Notes: generated by a model not told the origin, from the sequence alone. Counted from the first letter of the stretch, positions 9,109 to 19,170 are shown. The stretch: 64,000 nt of DNA from Bacteroidales bacterium (GCA_015061085.1 SUXG01000004.1:1-64000), one strand, 5' to 3'. Program-made: numbers and translations.

Positions 9109-11731
9109 TATGATTCGTCGACAATACAGTCTTTATAAGTCGTCAACCTTACGTGGCTACGTCATTGCCAATAAAAGCAATCGAAGTGTCGCTATGGTTG
9201 TCAAATGGATTGTGTGGATCGTATTCATTTTATTCGGACAAGACGCAAATGCACAGAGTAACATGATTCATGGCGTTGTAAAAGACTCCATAACATCTGA
9301 GCCACTTCAATACATAAACATCTATCTCAAAGGTGAAAATCGAGGCGTATTAAGCAATCAAGACGGCAGATTCAGCATCAAAGTCGGCAACGGAGAAAAT
9401 TGCTTGCAAGTATCATCTGTCGGTTATAAATCCAAAGAGATTTTGATTTCACAAGAGTATAATGCTGAAATTGAAATTCTTCTTTCCCCTTCTCAAACAA
9501 TGCTCAAAGAAATCGTCATCCGACCGAACAAAGAACGTTATTCTAAAAAAAATAATCCGGCTGTAGATATGATAAATCATATTCGCCAAAAGATGCAATT
9601 AAACAACCCGTTGCGTCATGATTATTATAACTATGAAAAATATGAAAAAGGCATAATTGCGCTTAACGATTTCAATGTCGATTCTACTTCAAAATTAGCT
9701 AACGGGAAATATGGATTTATAACTCAATACATTGATACCAGCGACATCTCCGGACGCCCTATATTGATAATATCCATGAGTGAAAAGACAGCGAAAGAGA
9801 TGTATAGAAAATCGCCAAAGTCGCATAAAGAAATCATAGAAGGCATCAAAATCTCAAGCTTCATCGAAGTCTTCGATGAAAAGAGCCTCAAACGTTTCGT
9901 CGATGAAATAATGGGCGAAATCGACATATTTCAGAATGATATATCAATCATGCAAAACCGATTTGTCAGTCCTCTTTCCAATATTGCGACAAACTATTAT
10001 AAATTTTATATCACCGATACAATACCCATTGACTCAGAAAAATGTATCGAATTAAGCTTTACACCTCATAATAAGGAATCTTTCGGTTTTATCGGCAGGC
10101 TTTATTTACCACTTGGCGACACCACAATGTTTGTCAAAAAAGCCATTCTAAATGTGCCTAAATCTATCAACCTAAATTATGTCAAAAGTATTTACATCGT
10201 ACAGGATTTCATCAAAGCAGACGATGGGACGCGACTTAAAGTCAACGATGACCTGACAGCAGAATTTGAAATCGTTCCCGGCACACAAGGTCTATACTCA
10301 CGACGCCAAATTGCCTATCGCGACTTTTCATTCATTCCCGATACCAAATATGATTCGTTCTTCGACAAAGAGGGCGATGTAATTATTGCTAAAAATGCTA
10401 ATGAACGCTCTGATGAATATTGGAATGAAAAACGTCAACTTGCTGTCAACCACATAGAAATATCGATGAATGGATTCTTATCGCGTTTGCGTCAAATACC
10501 TTTTTTCTATTGGACTGAACAAGTGGTCAAAGTCATCATACAAGGCTATATTCCGACCGGTAAACAAAGTAAATTTGACATCGGACCGGTCAATACCATG
10601 CTAAGTTTTAATCGCCTCGAAGGCACTCGATTTCGTGTTGGAGGTGTAACCACAGCCCTACTTCACAATCAACTTTTTGCACGAGGTTATGTCGCTTACG
10701 GGCTGGCAGACCGACGTTTTAAATATGGTGCAGAATTAGAATATTCGTTCAATAAAAAAGAAAACCACTCTCGAGAATTTCCAATCCACTCGATAAAAGC
10801 TGAACATCGGTATGACATCGACCAAATCGGACAACACTATCTATTCACTAACAAAGACAATATCTTCTTGTCGCTCAAACGAAAACCAGATTATAAATCG
10901 ACCTATCAAAGAATCTCCAAACTCAACTATAAAATGGAGAGAGAAAGTGGTTTTTCATTCGATATCGGTTTTAAACACGAAATTCAAGAAGGGACTAAAT
11001 CGTTACCTTTTGAAGACGGATTTGGAAACATCAACAGATATTACCATCAATCAGCTTTTATGTTGACTCTAAGATATGCTCCCGGCGAAAAATTTTATCA
11101 AACAAAATCTGAACGTATCCCAATCAATATTGATGCTCCAATTTTTCAACTCACCCATGAATATGGACCAAAAGGAATGTTTGGTAGCAAATTCACTCTC
11201 AATCGCACTGAATTCTCGGTACAGAAACGATTTTGGTTTTCTGCATTTGGTTATACTGACATAATACTTAAAGCAGGTAAAGTGTGGAGTCAGGTGCAAT
11301 ACCCCGCGTTGATGTGGCCTAATGCTAACCTTTCCTACACCATTCAACCAGAAAGCTACTCGCTGATGAATGCAATGGAATTTGCCAATGACCAATATGT
11401 CTCTTGGGACATCACATATTGGGCCAATGGTGCTTTATTTAATAGAATACCACTGATAAAGCACCTCAAATTGCGAGAAGTTATAACTTTTAAAGGTCTT
11501 TATGGCAGCCTAACAAAAAAAAATAATCCAGATTATAACAATAATCTATACCGTTTCCCTTTTGACTCATTTGCAAAGCCAATGGGTAAAGATCCCTATA
11601 TGGAAATCAGCGTTGGCATAGACAATATCCTCACATTCCTCAGAATAGACTATGTCTGGAGATTGACATATCGAAACACTCCCAATACAGACAAAAGCGG
11701 TCTACGAGTACAACTACACTTCACATTCTAA
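9101..11731 (+). CDS. Outer-membrane protein with carboxypeptidase-regulatory-like plug and DUF5686 region
   Basis: An 876-residue exported protein of a family widespread in Bacteroidota and of unknown function. After a hydrophobic export segment (MVVKWIVWIVFILFG then DANAQ) comes a beta-sandwich domain (about 55-140; GVVKDSITSEPLQYINIYL, then VGYKS), as in SusC-like transporters, followed by a long DUF5686 region and a C-terminus rich in alternating aromatic residues that ends in Phe, typical of outer-membrane barrels. The first ATG leaves a charged 31-residue extension before the signal peptide; the ATG at 9194 gives a more normal signal sequence and may be the true start. It stands alone, divergent from the CYTH gene. 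Confidence 0.8.
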   Translation: MSNMIRRQYSLYKSSTLRGYVIANKSNRSVAMVVKWIVWIVFILFGQDANAQSNMIHGVVKDSITSEPLQYINIYLKGENRGVLSNQDGRFSIKVGNGENCLQVSSVGYKSKEILISQEYNAEIEILLSPSQTMLKEIVIRPNKERYSKKNNPAVDMINHIRQKMQLNNPLRHDYYNYEKYEKGIIALNDFNVDSTSKLANGKYGFITQYIDTSDISGRPILIISMSEKTAKEMYRKSPKSHKEIIEGIKISSFIEVFDEKSLKRFVDEIMGEIDIFQNDISIMQNRFVSPLSNIATNYYKFYITDTIPIDSEKCIELSFTPHNKESFGFIGRLYLPLGDTTMFVKKAILNVPKSINLNYVKSIYIVQDFIKADDGTRLKVNDDLTAEFEIVPGTQGLYSRRQIAYRDFSFIPDTKYDSFFDKEGDVIIAKNANERSDEYWNEKRQLAVNHIEISMNGFLSRLRQIPFFYWTEQVVKVIIQGYIPTGKQSKFDIGPVNTMLSFNRLEGTRFRVGGVTTALLHNQLFARGYVAYGLADRRFKYGAELEYSFNKKENHSREFPIHSIKAEHRYDIDQIGQHYLFTNKDNIFLSLKRKPDYKSTYQRISKLNYKMERESGFSFDIGFKHEIQEGTKSLPFEDGFGNINRYYHQSAFMLTLRYAPGEKFYQTKSERIPINIDAPIFQLTHEYGPKGMFGSKFTLNRTEFSVQKRFWFSAFGYTDIILKAGKVWSQVQYPALMWPNANLSYTIQPESYSLMNAMEFANDQYVSWDITYWANGALFNRIPLIKHLKLREVITFKGLYGSLTKKNNPDYNNNLYRFPFDSFAKPMGKDPYMEISVGIDNILTFLRIDYVWRLTYRNTPNTDKSGLRVQLHFTF

Positions 11732-11783
11732 ATCCACTTTTTATATTCAAATCAATAATAGATGAACTATTATTTATAATCTC

Positions 11784-11815
11784 GTTGATTATTCCATTGA
11801 TTTTATGTAACTTTG
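11784..11815 (+). promoter_or_regulatory. Promoter of ftsY
   Basis: GTTG (11784-11787), 20 bases, TAACTTTGC (-7 box at 11808-11815). Predicted start about 11820, giving a very short leader before the ATG at 11832. Confidence 0.65.
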
Positions 11816-11831
11816 CAGAAAATTTTGATAT

Positions 11832-12794
11832 ATGGGATTTTTTGGCAAATTATTTTCACGCGAAAAGAAAGAAAAGCTTGACACAGGTCTTCAGAAAACC
11901 AAAGAAGGCGTGTGGAGTAAAATCACACATGCGGTAGCCGGCAAAAGCAAAATCGACGATGATGTTCTTGACAACCTTGAAGAAGTATTCATCACAAGTG
12001 ATGTCGGTGTTGAAACGACACTCAAAATAATCGAACGAATCGAAGCTCGAGTAAAACGCGACAAATATGTCAATTCATCAGAATTGAATCGTTTATTGTG
12101 TGAAGAGATTACAGAACTGCTTGCCGACAATCATCATCAAGAACAAAATTTAGACGATTTTGAAGTGCCAAAGACCGGTGAACCATACGTTATCATGGTC
12201 GTTGGAGTCAATGGTGTTGGAAAGACAACTACTATAGGCAAATTGGCTTATCAGTTTAAGAAAGCCGGAAACAAAGTAATATTAGGGGCTGCCGACACAT
12301 TCCGTGCCGCAGCTGTAGAACAGCTTGACATTTGGGGTGAACGCGTCGGAGTACCTGTGGTCAAACAAAAAATGGGTAGTGACCCTGCATCAGTGGCATT
12401 TGACACATTATCTTCAGCAAAAGCACAAGGAGCCGATGTTGTAATCATTGACACAGCTGGTCGTCTACACAATAAAGTCGGATTGATGAATGAGTTGACA
12501 AAAATTAAAAATGTAATGAAGAAAGTTGTTCCTTCTGCGCCTCACGAAATTTTGTTGGTACTCGACGGCTCTACCGGTCAAAATGCGTTTGAACAAGCCA
12601 AACAATTTGTAGCAGCGACAGAAGTCAATGAGCTTGCTATAACAAAGCTTGATGGCACAGCTAAAGGTGGCGTTGTAATAGGCATTAGCGACCAATTCAA
12701 AATCCCAGTAAAATACATCGGAATCGGAGAAGGCATGGAAGACCTACAAGTATTCCGCCGTGAAGAGTTTGTAAAATCTCTATTTGGACAATAA
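11832..12794 (+). CDS. ftsY: Signal recognition particle receptor FtsY
   Basis: GTPase that receives ribosomes carrying SRP at the inner membrane. The 320-residue protein has a short charged N-terminal region, an NG domain with the P-loop GVNGVGKTT at about 125-133, the DTFRAAA motif of SRP-type GTPases, DTAGR (G3) and TKLDGTAKGG (G4 and closing motif). The acidic A domain found in E. coli is nearly absent, as is usual in Bacteroidota. rimO starts 12 bases after the stop, so ftsY-rimO-menF probably form one transcript. Confidence 0.97.
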   Translation: MGFFGKLFSREKKEKLDTGLQKTKEGVWSKITHAVAGKSKIDDDVLDNLEEVFITSDVGVETTLKIIERIEARVKRDKYVNSSELNRLLCEEITELLADNHHQEQNLDDFEVPKTGEPYVIMVVGVNGVGKTTTIGKLAYQFKKAGNKVILGAADTFRAAAVEQLDIWGERVGVPVVKQKMGSDPASVAFDTLSSAKAQGADVVIIDTAGRLHNKVGLMNELTKIKNVMKKVVPSAPHEILLVLDGSTGQNAFEQAKQFVAATEVNELAITKLDGTAKGGVVIGISDQFKIPVKYIGIGEGMEDLQVFRREEFVKSLFGQ

Positions 12795-12806
12795 AATCCC
12801 CTCGTA

Positions 12807-14123
12807 ATGGCGAAGTTCAAGAAAGACAGAATAGACATTATAACCATGGGCTGCTCAAAAAATCTTGTAGATTCTGAGCAGCTCATAAAACGTTTAGAAA
12901 GTATCGGTTATAGCGTATTCCATGATAGTAACAATGTCATTGGTGAGATTGCAATTGTAAACACTTGTGGTTTTATCGGAGATGCCAAAGAGGAGTCAAT
13001 CAACATGATTCTTGAATTGCTTGAAGCAAAGAAAGAAAAACGAATAGGACGAGTCTTTGTAATGGGATGCCTTACTGAGCGCTATCTGTCTGACCTTAAA
13101 GACGAATTGCCTGATGTAGATGGATTTTATGGCAAATTCGATTGGAATCAAATTATTGAACTTCTTTCAAAGGAAAAACAAATAAAGTGTGAAATTAATG
13201 CTTGGGAACGCACTTTAACGACTCCACCCTACTCTGCATATATCAAAATTTCAGAAGGATGCAATCGATTTTGTGCCTATTGTGCTATACCCATTATCAC
13301 AGGGCGACATAAGTCTCGTCCTATCGAAGAAATAGAAGCGGAAGTCAAAGACCTCGTATCAAAAGGTGTTAAAGAATTTAATATCATTGCTCAAGACCTA
13401 TCGGCATACGGTAGTGACTTATATGGTAAACTGATGCTTTCAGAGCTTATCGAAAAAATTGCTCTAATTAAAGGAGTTGAATGGATAAGGCTACATTACG
13501 CATATCCAGTAGATTTCCCTTGGGAAGTTCTTGATGTGATGAATCGACATAACAACGTCTGCAAATACCTTGATATTGCACTGCAACACATCTCAGACCC
13601 TGTGTTGAAAAATATGCAGCGTCGTATCACAAAGGCCGAAACACTTGAGGTTATCAATCGAATAAGACGTATTGTGCCGGATATAAAATTGCGAACAACA
13701 CTTATGGTTGGTTTCCCGGGAGAAGGCGAAGACGAATTCAACGAACTTATCGAATTTGTAAAGGAAATCAAATTTGATCGCATGGGAGCATTTGCATATT
13801 GCGAAGAGGATGACACATGGGCTCAAAAAAATCTTAAAGACAGTATTCCTCAAGAGATAAAACAAGAGCGTTTGGATCAACTTATGGAAATCCAAGAGGA
13901 AATTTCTTTGTCACTAAACGAACAAATGATTGGTCGTAATGTTAAAGTATTAATCGACAGAATAGAAGGCAATGAATATGTCGGTCGCACTCAATGGGAT
14001 AGTCCGGAAGTAGATCCTGAAATTCACATACCTATTGATAATACAGACTATAGTGAAGGCGACTTCATCAATGTCACATTAACAAAGGCCTACCCTTATG
14101 AATTGGAAGGAAAAATCTGTTGA
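12807..14123 (+). CDS. rimO: Ribosomal protein S12 methylthiotransferase RimO
   Basis: Radical SAM enzyme that adds a methylthio group to an aspartate of ribosomal protein S12. The 438 residues show the three-part plan: an N-terminal UPF0004 domain with three cysteines (MGCSKN, NTCGF, MGCLTER) for the auxiliary cluster, the radical SAM motif CNRFCAYC at Cys152, 156 and 159, and a C-terminal TRAM domain (VKVLIDRIEGNEYVGRT). The S12-type enzyme is indicated by MGCSKNLVDSE. The end overlaps the next gene by 26 bases. Confidence 0.95.
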   Translation: MAKFKKDRIDIITMGCSKNLVDSEQLIKRLESIGYSVFHDSNNVIGEIAIVNTCGFIGDAKEESINMILELLEAKKEKRIGRVFVMGCLTERYLSDLKDELPDVDGFYGKFDWNQIIELLSKEKQIKCEINAWERTLTTPPYSAYIKISEGCNRFCAYCAIPIITGRHKSRPIEEIEAEVKDLVSKGVKEFNIIAQDLSAYGSDLYGKLMLSELIEKIALIKGVEWIRLHYAYPVDFPWEVLDVMNRHNNVCKYLDIALQHISDPVLKNMQRRITKAETLEVINRIRRIVPDIKLRTTLMVGFPGEGEDEFNELIEFVKEIKFDRMGAFAYCEEDDTWAQKNLKDSIPQEIKQERLDQLMEIQEEISLSLNEQMIGRNVKVLIDRIEGNEYVGRTQWDSPEVDPEIHIPIDNTDYSEGDFINVTLTKAYPYELEGKIC

Positions 14124-15165
14124 TATATCAATAGTTGGTGATAGTATAAATTTATCTCTCAACTATGATTTGAATTTCTTCGCCTATCGTGTTCCAGGTG
14201 AAAAGAGCGCTGTATTTGGTGCTTCAAAAAATATATCTTCTGATCTTTCTTCCAACGGCTTCATAATAGCACCATTCATTGAAGATGAAAATTCAAGCAA
14301 GTTTATCATTCCCTTTGACTATGGCACTGATATTCCTTTTGATGTCGCAAAACACAGAGAAAATTATTTCTTAGCCCATGAAGAAGGCACAAATTACGAC
14401 GAATACATATCACAGGCAAACGACATAATCAATTACCTGAAAGACAACGGAGGCAAAATAGTATTAAGCAGACAGATAATCTTTAAGCAACAAATCAATA
14501 TTGGAGAGACCTTCAAAACACTTACAGACAAATATCCTAATGCATTTGTTTTCTGCTTTTACAGCTATCTTACAGGTTTATGGATAGGAGCATCACCTGA
14601 ATTGCTATTTTCATTAAAAGAAAATGAAATAAACATTATGTCGTTAGCAGGCACAAGACCAGTTGGCGCATGTTGTTCTTGGGACATGAAATGTATTGAT
14701 GAACAACAAATTGTGACAGACTATATAGCTAACATATTATCAAGCAATGGGTTACATCCTTATATTTCACAGCCGTATGATCGTAAAGCCGGACCCGTTG
14801 AACATATTTGTACAGACATTAGAGCAAGATTAGAATCACATATTGATATATGGGAATTAATTGACAATCTATCGCCTACACCTGCATTATCAGGTTATCC
14901 AAAAGATAAAGCTGTCAGCATAATAAGAAAGATAGAAAAACATAATCGAAGATATTATGGCGGATATATTGGCATCAGGAATAATTCGGAATTGCTATTA
15001 TACGTCAATCTTCGATCAATGGCATACGACGGAGAACAATGTGCAATATATGTTGGTGGTGGTTATACATCCCAATCAAATGCACTTGATGAATGGAATG
15101 AAACTGAAATAAAATCAAAAACACTTATTGATGTTATAGAAAATCATAATTTGAACATTCAATAA
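14098..15165 (+). CDS. menF: Isochorismate synthase (chorismate-binding enzyme)
   Basis: Converts chorismate to isochorismate, the first committed step of menaquinone synthesis; an anaerobic Bacteroidales needs menaquinone for fumarate respiration. The 355-residue protein has the chorismate-binding fold in its C-terminal two thirds, with GASPELLFSLKENEINIMSLAGT, then GPVEHICTDIRARL and LSPTPALSGYPK, all typical of isochorismate/anthranilate synthase component I. It is shorter at the N-terminus than E. coli MenF, as usual in this phylum. The chosen ATG lies inside rimO (26-base overlap), implying translational coupling. The other men genes are not in the window. A salicylate or other isochorismate role is less likely. 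Confidence 0.85.
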   Translation: MNWKEKSVDISIVGDSINLSLNYDLNFFAYRVPGEKSAVFGASKNISSDLSSNGFIIAPFIEDENSSKFIIPFDYGTDIPFDVAKHRENYFLAHEEGTNYDEYISQANDIINYLKDNGGKIVLSRQIIFKQQINIGETFKTLTDKYPNAFVFCFYSYLTGLWIGASPELLFSLKENEINIMSLAGTRPVGACCSWDMKCIDEQQIVTDYIANILSSNGLHPYISQPYDRKAGPVEHICTDIRARLESHIDIWELIDNLSPTPALSGYPKDKAVSIIRKIEKHNRRYYGGYIGIRNNSELLLYVNLRSMAYDGEQCAIYVGGGYTSQSNALDEWNETEIKSKTLIDVIENHNLNIQ

Positions 15166-15251
15166 AGAAAAAATTTAATAAATCGCGATTAAATTACTGA
15201 TTTATATAAATTTTTCACATAATTTATATGAGATATTTGAAGAAAAATCAC

Positions 15252-15259
15252 TAATTTTG
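15252..15259 (+). promoter_or_regulatory. -7 box for the primary sigma factor gene
   Basis: TAATTTTGC matches TAnnTTTG; the predicted start of transcription is about 15265, 18 bases before the ATG. The region just upstream is very A/T-rich and no clear -33 box sits at the usual spacing. Confidence 0.5.
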
Positions 15260-15282
15260 CAAACATTTTGTGAAGTCAATAT

Positions 15283-16143
15283 ATGAGACAGCTAAAAATT
15301 ACAAAATCAATCACCAATCGTGAGAGTGCATCACTTGATAAGTACTTACAGGAAATTGGCCGTGAAGAGCTTATTTCAGTAAGTGAAGAAGTGGAGCTTG
15401 CACAGCGAATCAAAAAGGGAGACCACGCAGCGTTAGAGAAATTAACACGAGCAAATTTACGCTTCGTTGTGTCAGTGGCTAAACAATACCAAAATCAAGG
15501 TCTTAGTTTGCCTGACTTGATCAACGAAGGAAATTTGGGTTTGATACGTGCTGCCCAAAAATTTGATGAGACTCGCGGTTTCAAATTCATATCTTATGCC
15601 GTTTGGTGGATTCGTCAGTCGATTCTCCAAGCGCTTGCTGAGCAATCGCGCATCGTGCGCCTACCATTGAACCAGGTAGGTTCGCTCAACAAAATAAGTA
15701 AGGAACTTTCAAAATTCGAACAAGAAAATGAACGCCGCCCTTCTCCGGAAGAATTGGCTGAACGTCTTGACATCCCTGTTGACAAGATTTCTGACACGCT
15801 TAAAGTGTCAGGTCGTCACATCTCAGTAGATGCTCCTTTCGTAGAAGGCGAAGACAATTCTTTGCTCGATGTACTTCCTAACGATGATAGTCCTATGGCA
15901 GACTCATCTCTCAACCAAGAATCACTCTCTAAGGAAGTAGATCGTGCATTGCGTCAGCTTTACGACAGAGAACGTGAAATTCTCAAAATGTTCTTCGGTA
16001 TCGGTTGCCAAGAGATGACACTTGAAGAAATCGGTGCTAAATTTGACCTTACACGCGAACGTGTACGCCAGATTAAAGAGAAAGCAATCCGTCGCCTTAA
16101 AGGACAAAAGAGCAAATTGCTTAAAAGTTATTTGGGTGATTAA
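15283..16143 (+). CDS. rpoD: Primary RNA polymerase sigma factor RpoD
   Basis: Sigma-70 family factor of 286 residues. It lacks region 1.1 but has region 1.2 ([15 protein letters not shown]), region 2 with the core-binding and -10-reading helices ([18 protein letters not shown], then [15 protein letters not shown]), region 3, and region 4.2 ([18 protein letters not shown]). This short form is the usual primary sigma of Bacteroidota, which reads the unusual TAnnTTTG promoters seen throughout this window. It has its own -7 box and probably carries the following small gene, 21 bases downstream. Confidence 0.95.
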   Translation: MRQLKITKSITNRESASLDKYLQEIGREELISVSEEVELAQRIKKGDHAALEKLTRANLRFVVSVAKQYQNQGLSLPDLINEGNLGLIRAAQKFDETRGFKFISYAVWWIRQSILQALAEQSRIVRLPLNQVGSLNKISKELSKFEQENERRPSPEELAERLDIPVDKISDTLKVSGRHISVDAPFVEGEDNSLLDVLPNDDSPMADSSLNQESLSKEVDRALRQLYDREREILKMFFGIGCQEMTLEEIGAKFDLTRERVRQIKEKAIRRLKGQKSKLLKSYLGD

Positions 16144-16164
16144 TTTCAGAAAAAACAACATTTT

Positions 16165-16824
16165 ATGAAGAAGATGATCAAAATAGCGATGGTCTTTTTA
16201 ACAATGTTGTGTAACACAACTATTACGTCTGCTGCTACGGTTGATAACACAATCATAGCAGCAGATGCCATTAATAGTCAACATATTGAACATCTTGATA
16301 CATTATATATTAAACCCAAGAACAACCGAGAATCACTATTTCCTGAAAAATCTCAAAATTTAGGAATTCAATCTCATTTTTCTTGGGGTGCAGACATTGG
16401 CGCATCTATTGATGTCGGAGGTGACGATATGTCAACATTTGACATTGATGTAAATCTCGGATACAAAAATAAATTTTTCAGACTGATAGGCGTAGGAGCA
16501 GGTATTCATAGAGCTTTTGGAAATGGATGCAACTTCATTCCTATTTACGCATTAATAAGAACGTCGTTTAAAGAAAAGCCATCTTTGTTTTTCCTTGACT
16601 TAAAAGGAGGTTACTCATTTAATTCAATTGGTTATAACAATTCACAAGGCGGAGCATACGCAAGCATCGGATGTGGTATCAATCTTGCAATGTCTAACAA
16701 ATTCAAAAGTCATATCATCTTAAGCTATGGCTATTTCGGCATGAAAGCAATTAATAATGCAGCTATTAATTTTGATGGCAACCACATCAATTATGCACAA
16801 ATAAAGTTTGGCGTAAGCTTCTAA
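16165..16824 (+). CDS. Small predicted outer-membrane beta-barrel protein
   Basis: A 219-residue protein with a clear signal peptide (MKKMIKIAMVFLTMLCNTT, cleaved after about residue 24) and a mature part made of alternating polar/aromatic strands with many glycines, ending in Phe (KFGVSF), as in small eight-strand barrels. It is not recognised as a named family; no enzyme motif is seen. Its place 21 bases after rpoD suggests co-transcription, but there is no sequence reason for a functional link. The nitroreductase gene converges on it from the right. Confidence 0.7.
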   Translation: MKKMIKIAMVFLTMLCNTTITSAATVDNTIIAADAINSQHIEHLDTLYIKPKNNRESLFPEKSQNLGIQSHFSWGADIGASIDVGGDDMSTFDIDVNLGYKNKFFRLIGVGAGIHRAFGNGCNFIPIYALIRTSFKEKPSLFFLDLKGGYSFNSIGYNNSQGGAYASIGCGINLAMSNKFKSHIILSYGYFGMKAINNAAINFDGNHINYAQIKFGVSF

Positions 16825-16848
16825 GGTTTACATCCAAAAATCTACTAA

Positions 16849-17607
16849 TTAACATGACTCATTATAGTCTGGAATAAATTGTGCAGGATTACCCCATTCC
16901 CACACTCCGGGATAGACGGCTTGAAAGTTGAAGAGTGCTATGCCAAGGTCTATCAGGTCGGAGTTGCTACCACTCCCCACCATTGCTAGTATCTCTCCTT
17001 GACGATATTGTACTCTGACAGGCTGACGGTTCATCGATGATGGAGCACACAACATCGCCTCAAGTCCTGTATATAATAATGGTCTATTAGCCTGAATCTC
17101 TGAGATACTGACATCTGAGGTCAATATATCAGCAGGTCGCTTCTTGGAAATATGCATCAATGACTTTCCGACTTTTGCTATAAGTGTTTCTCTGCCTTTA
17201 TCTTCGTAGCCTATTGCGATGAGAAATGGTATCTTCTCCCCTGCTCTAAGTTGTGCAGATGTCAAACCGGCATTGTAGGAACCTCCAACGTAGCATGTAC
17301 CCAAACCCAACGAGACTGCAAGAGTCACCAATTGCTGAGCGCAATAGCCACAACGCTGATAGGCGTCGGGATATGACGGCTCTATGACACAAGCGACATA
17401 GTTACGGACATTTTGAAGCAATCCATAGGAATTGCGAAAGCCGTCGAATGGAGCGGCATCATCAAGTATCAACTGAAAGCGCATACCGGCTTCTACGGTG
17501 TTAATCATTGTAATCTCAGCCTTAATGGCATCGACTACGGATTTCTCGAGTGGTTGAGATGTGTAAGCTCTGACAGAGCGACGTGAACGGAGCTCGGAAA
17601 GTGTCAT
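16849..17607 (-). CDS. Nitroreductase family protein (TM1586-type, FMN-binding)
   Basis: Predicted flavoprotein oxidoreductase with the two-lobed plan of putative TM1586-type nitroreductases. The N-terminus reads MTLSELRSRRSVRAYTSQPLE, where the Arg-rich RRSVR is the usual FMN phosphate-binding motif; GLGTCYVGG lies in the middle. The open frame begins 11 codons earlier, at 17640, but that ATG sits in the loop of the hairpin that ends the hut operon, and the family normally starts close to the RRSVR motif, so the ATG at 17607 is chosen (252 residues). The natural substrate is unknown. It lies just downstream of hutH in the same direction and might be reached by read-through. Confidence 0.82.
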   Translation of the reverse strand: MTLSELRSRRSVRAYTSQPLEKSVVDAIKAEITMINTVEAGMRFQLILDDAAPFDGFRNSYGLLQNVRNYVACVIEPSYPDAYQRCGYCAQQLVTLAVSLGLGTCYVGGSYNAGLTSAQLRAGEKIPFLIAIGYEDKGRETLIAKVGKSLMHISKKRPADILTSDVSISEIQANRPLLYTGLEAMLCAPSSMNRQPVRVQYRQGEILAMVGSGSNSDLIDLGIALFNFQAVYPGVWEWGNPAQFIPDYNESC

Positions 17608-17611
17608 AGGG

Positions 17612-17645
17612 AAAAATAAGCCCCGCAGAAATGACTCCACGGGGC
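17612..17645 (-). terminator. Terminator of the hut operon
   Basis: Minus strand: GCCCCG (17645-17640) pairs with CGGGGC (17625-17620), followed by TTATTTTTC (17619-17611). It starts 20 bases after the hutH stop. The T-run ends only four bases before the preferred ATG of the nitroreductase gene, so the hairpin would gate read-through into it. Confidence 0.8.
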
Positions 17646-17664
17646 AATATTATAAATGAATAGA

Positions 17665-19158
17665 TTATAGTTCTACTTCAAATTTGTCGAGGAAAGACAT
17701 AGTGCTTTCGATGTAGTCCTTCATGACAACGTCATCTTCTACTGTAGGCACTTCCTTACGGTAAGCTTCGATAACAGTTTCAATGTAAGAAGAAGACTTC
17801 AATGGACGACGGAAGTCGAGACCTTGAGCAGCATTCATCAACTCGATACCTGCGATGTACTTGAGGTTGTCGATGATCTTATGCAACTTAGTAGCAGCAT
17901 TAGCACCCATTGATACGAGGTCTTCTTGGCCGTTTGAGCTGACGATAGAGTCAGAAGATGCTGAGTAACAATACATCTTGTTTTGGCTCACTACAGCTGC
18001 AGCAGCATACTGAGGAATCATGTAGCCGGAGTTGAGACCTGGGTGAGCAACAAGGAATTCAGGAAGACCGCGTTGACCGAGGATGAGCTGAGCTGTACGG
18101 CGTTCAGAGATGTTGCCAAGTTCGTGAAGAGCGATGCCCATGTAGTCGAAGATCAATGCCAATGGCTCGCCATGGAAGTTACCACCTGATACAACCAAGT
18201 CATCATCAGGGAATACTGTTGGGTTGTCAGTGACTGAGTTGATTTCAGTGTGGAGGACGTTAGTCACGTGATACATAGCATCTTTCACTGCACCATGCAC
18301 TTGTGGAATGCAACGGAATGAGTAAGGGTCTTGAACGTGTGCCTTTTCGCGAGCGATGATTTCGCTGCCTTCGAGGAGACGACGATAACGTTCAGCCGTC
18401 TCAATCTGACCGCGGTGAGGGCGTACTTGGTGGATGCAGTCGAAGAATGGTTCGATGCGACCATCAAATGCCTCCAATGAGATAGCACCGATGAGATCGA
18501 AACACTTAACCATGTGCCAACCATCGATAAGAGCCTTGATACCGTTTGCACTCATGAACTGAGTACCATTCAAAAGAGCAAGACCTTCTTTTGATTTAAG
18601 CTTGATAGGTCTCCAACCGAAGATATTGAGAATTTCCGAACCTTTGAAACGCTTGCCGTTGTGGAACACTTCACCTTCGCCGATGAGAGGGAGGAAAAGG
18701 TTGGCAAGTGGAGCAAGGTCACCGGAAGCACCGAGCGAACCACGATCGTATACAACAGGAAGAATGTCGTTGTTGTAGAAATCAAGGATACGTTGCACTG
18801 TTTCTACTTGAACACCACTGAAGCCCATAGACAAAGCGTGAGCCTTGAGAAGGAGCATGAGGCGAATGATAGTTTCATCGATAGGCTGACCGATGCTGCA
18901 AGAGTGGCTCTTTACGAGGTTTTCTTGGAGAGTAGAAAGGTCATCGGTAGAGATAGTGCGGTTGCAAAGCGAGCCGAAACCTGTAGTCACACCATAAATA
19001 GGCTTAGAAGTATCTTCCATCTTGCTGTCGAGGTAGTCACGGCAATGTTGGATTTTAGCGATAGCTTCTTCAGAAAGTACGAGTTTTGTCTTATCCTTAA
19101 GAAGTTGTTCTATAAGATCGTATGTAAGTTCACTTGAACCAATAGCGTAAGTATTCAT
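17665..19158 (-). CDS. hutH: Histidine ammonia-lyase HutH
   Basis: Removes ammonia from histidine to give urocanate, the first step of histidine breakdown. The 497-residue protein carries the Ala144-Ser145-Gly146 triad (GSLGASGDLAPL) that cyclises to the MIO prosthetic group, and other lyase motifs such as YGVTTGFGSL near residue 55 and FHGEPLAL. Full length. It is the last gene of the five-gene hut operon, 12 bases after the cyclodeaminase gene, even though it acts first in the pathway. A strong terminator follows. Confidence 0.97.
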   Translation of the reverse strand: MNTYAIGSSELTYDLIEQLLKDKTKLVLSEEAIAKIQHCRDYLDSKMEDTSKPIYGVTTGFGSLCNRTISTDDLSTLQENLVKSHSCSIGQPIDETIIRLMLLLKAHALSMGFSGVQVETVQRILDFYNNDILPVVYDRGSLGASGDLAPLANLFLPLIGEGEVFHNGKRFKGSEILNIFGWRPIKLKSKEGLALLNGTQFMSANGIKALIDGWHMVKCFDLIGAISLEAFDGRIEPFFDCIHQVRPHRGQIETAERYRRLLEGSEIIAREKAHVQDPYSFRCIPQVHGAVKDAMYHVTNVLHTEINSVTDNPTVFPDDDLVVSGGNFHGEPLALIFDYMGIALHELGNISERRTAQLILGQRGLPEFLVAHPGLNSGYMIPQYAAAAVVSQNKMYCYSASSDSIVSSNGQEDLVSMGANAATKLHKIIDNLKYIAGIELMNAAQGLDFRRPLKSSSYIETVIEAYRKEVPTVEDDVVMKDYIESTMSFLDKFEVEL

Positions 19159-19170
19159 AGTGTCTTCTTA

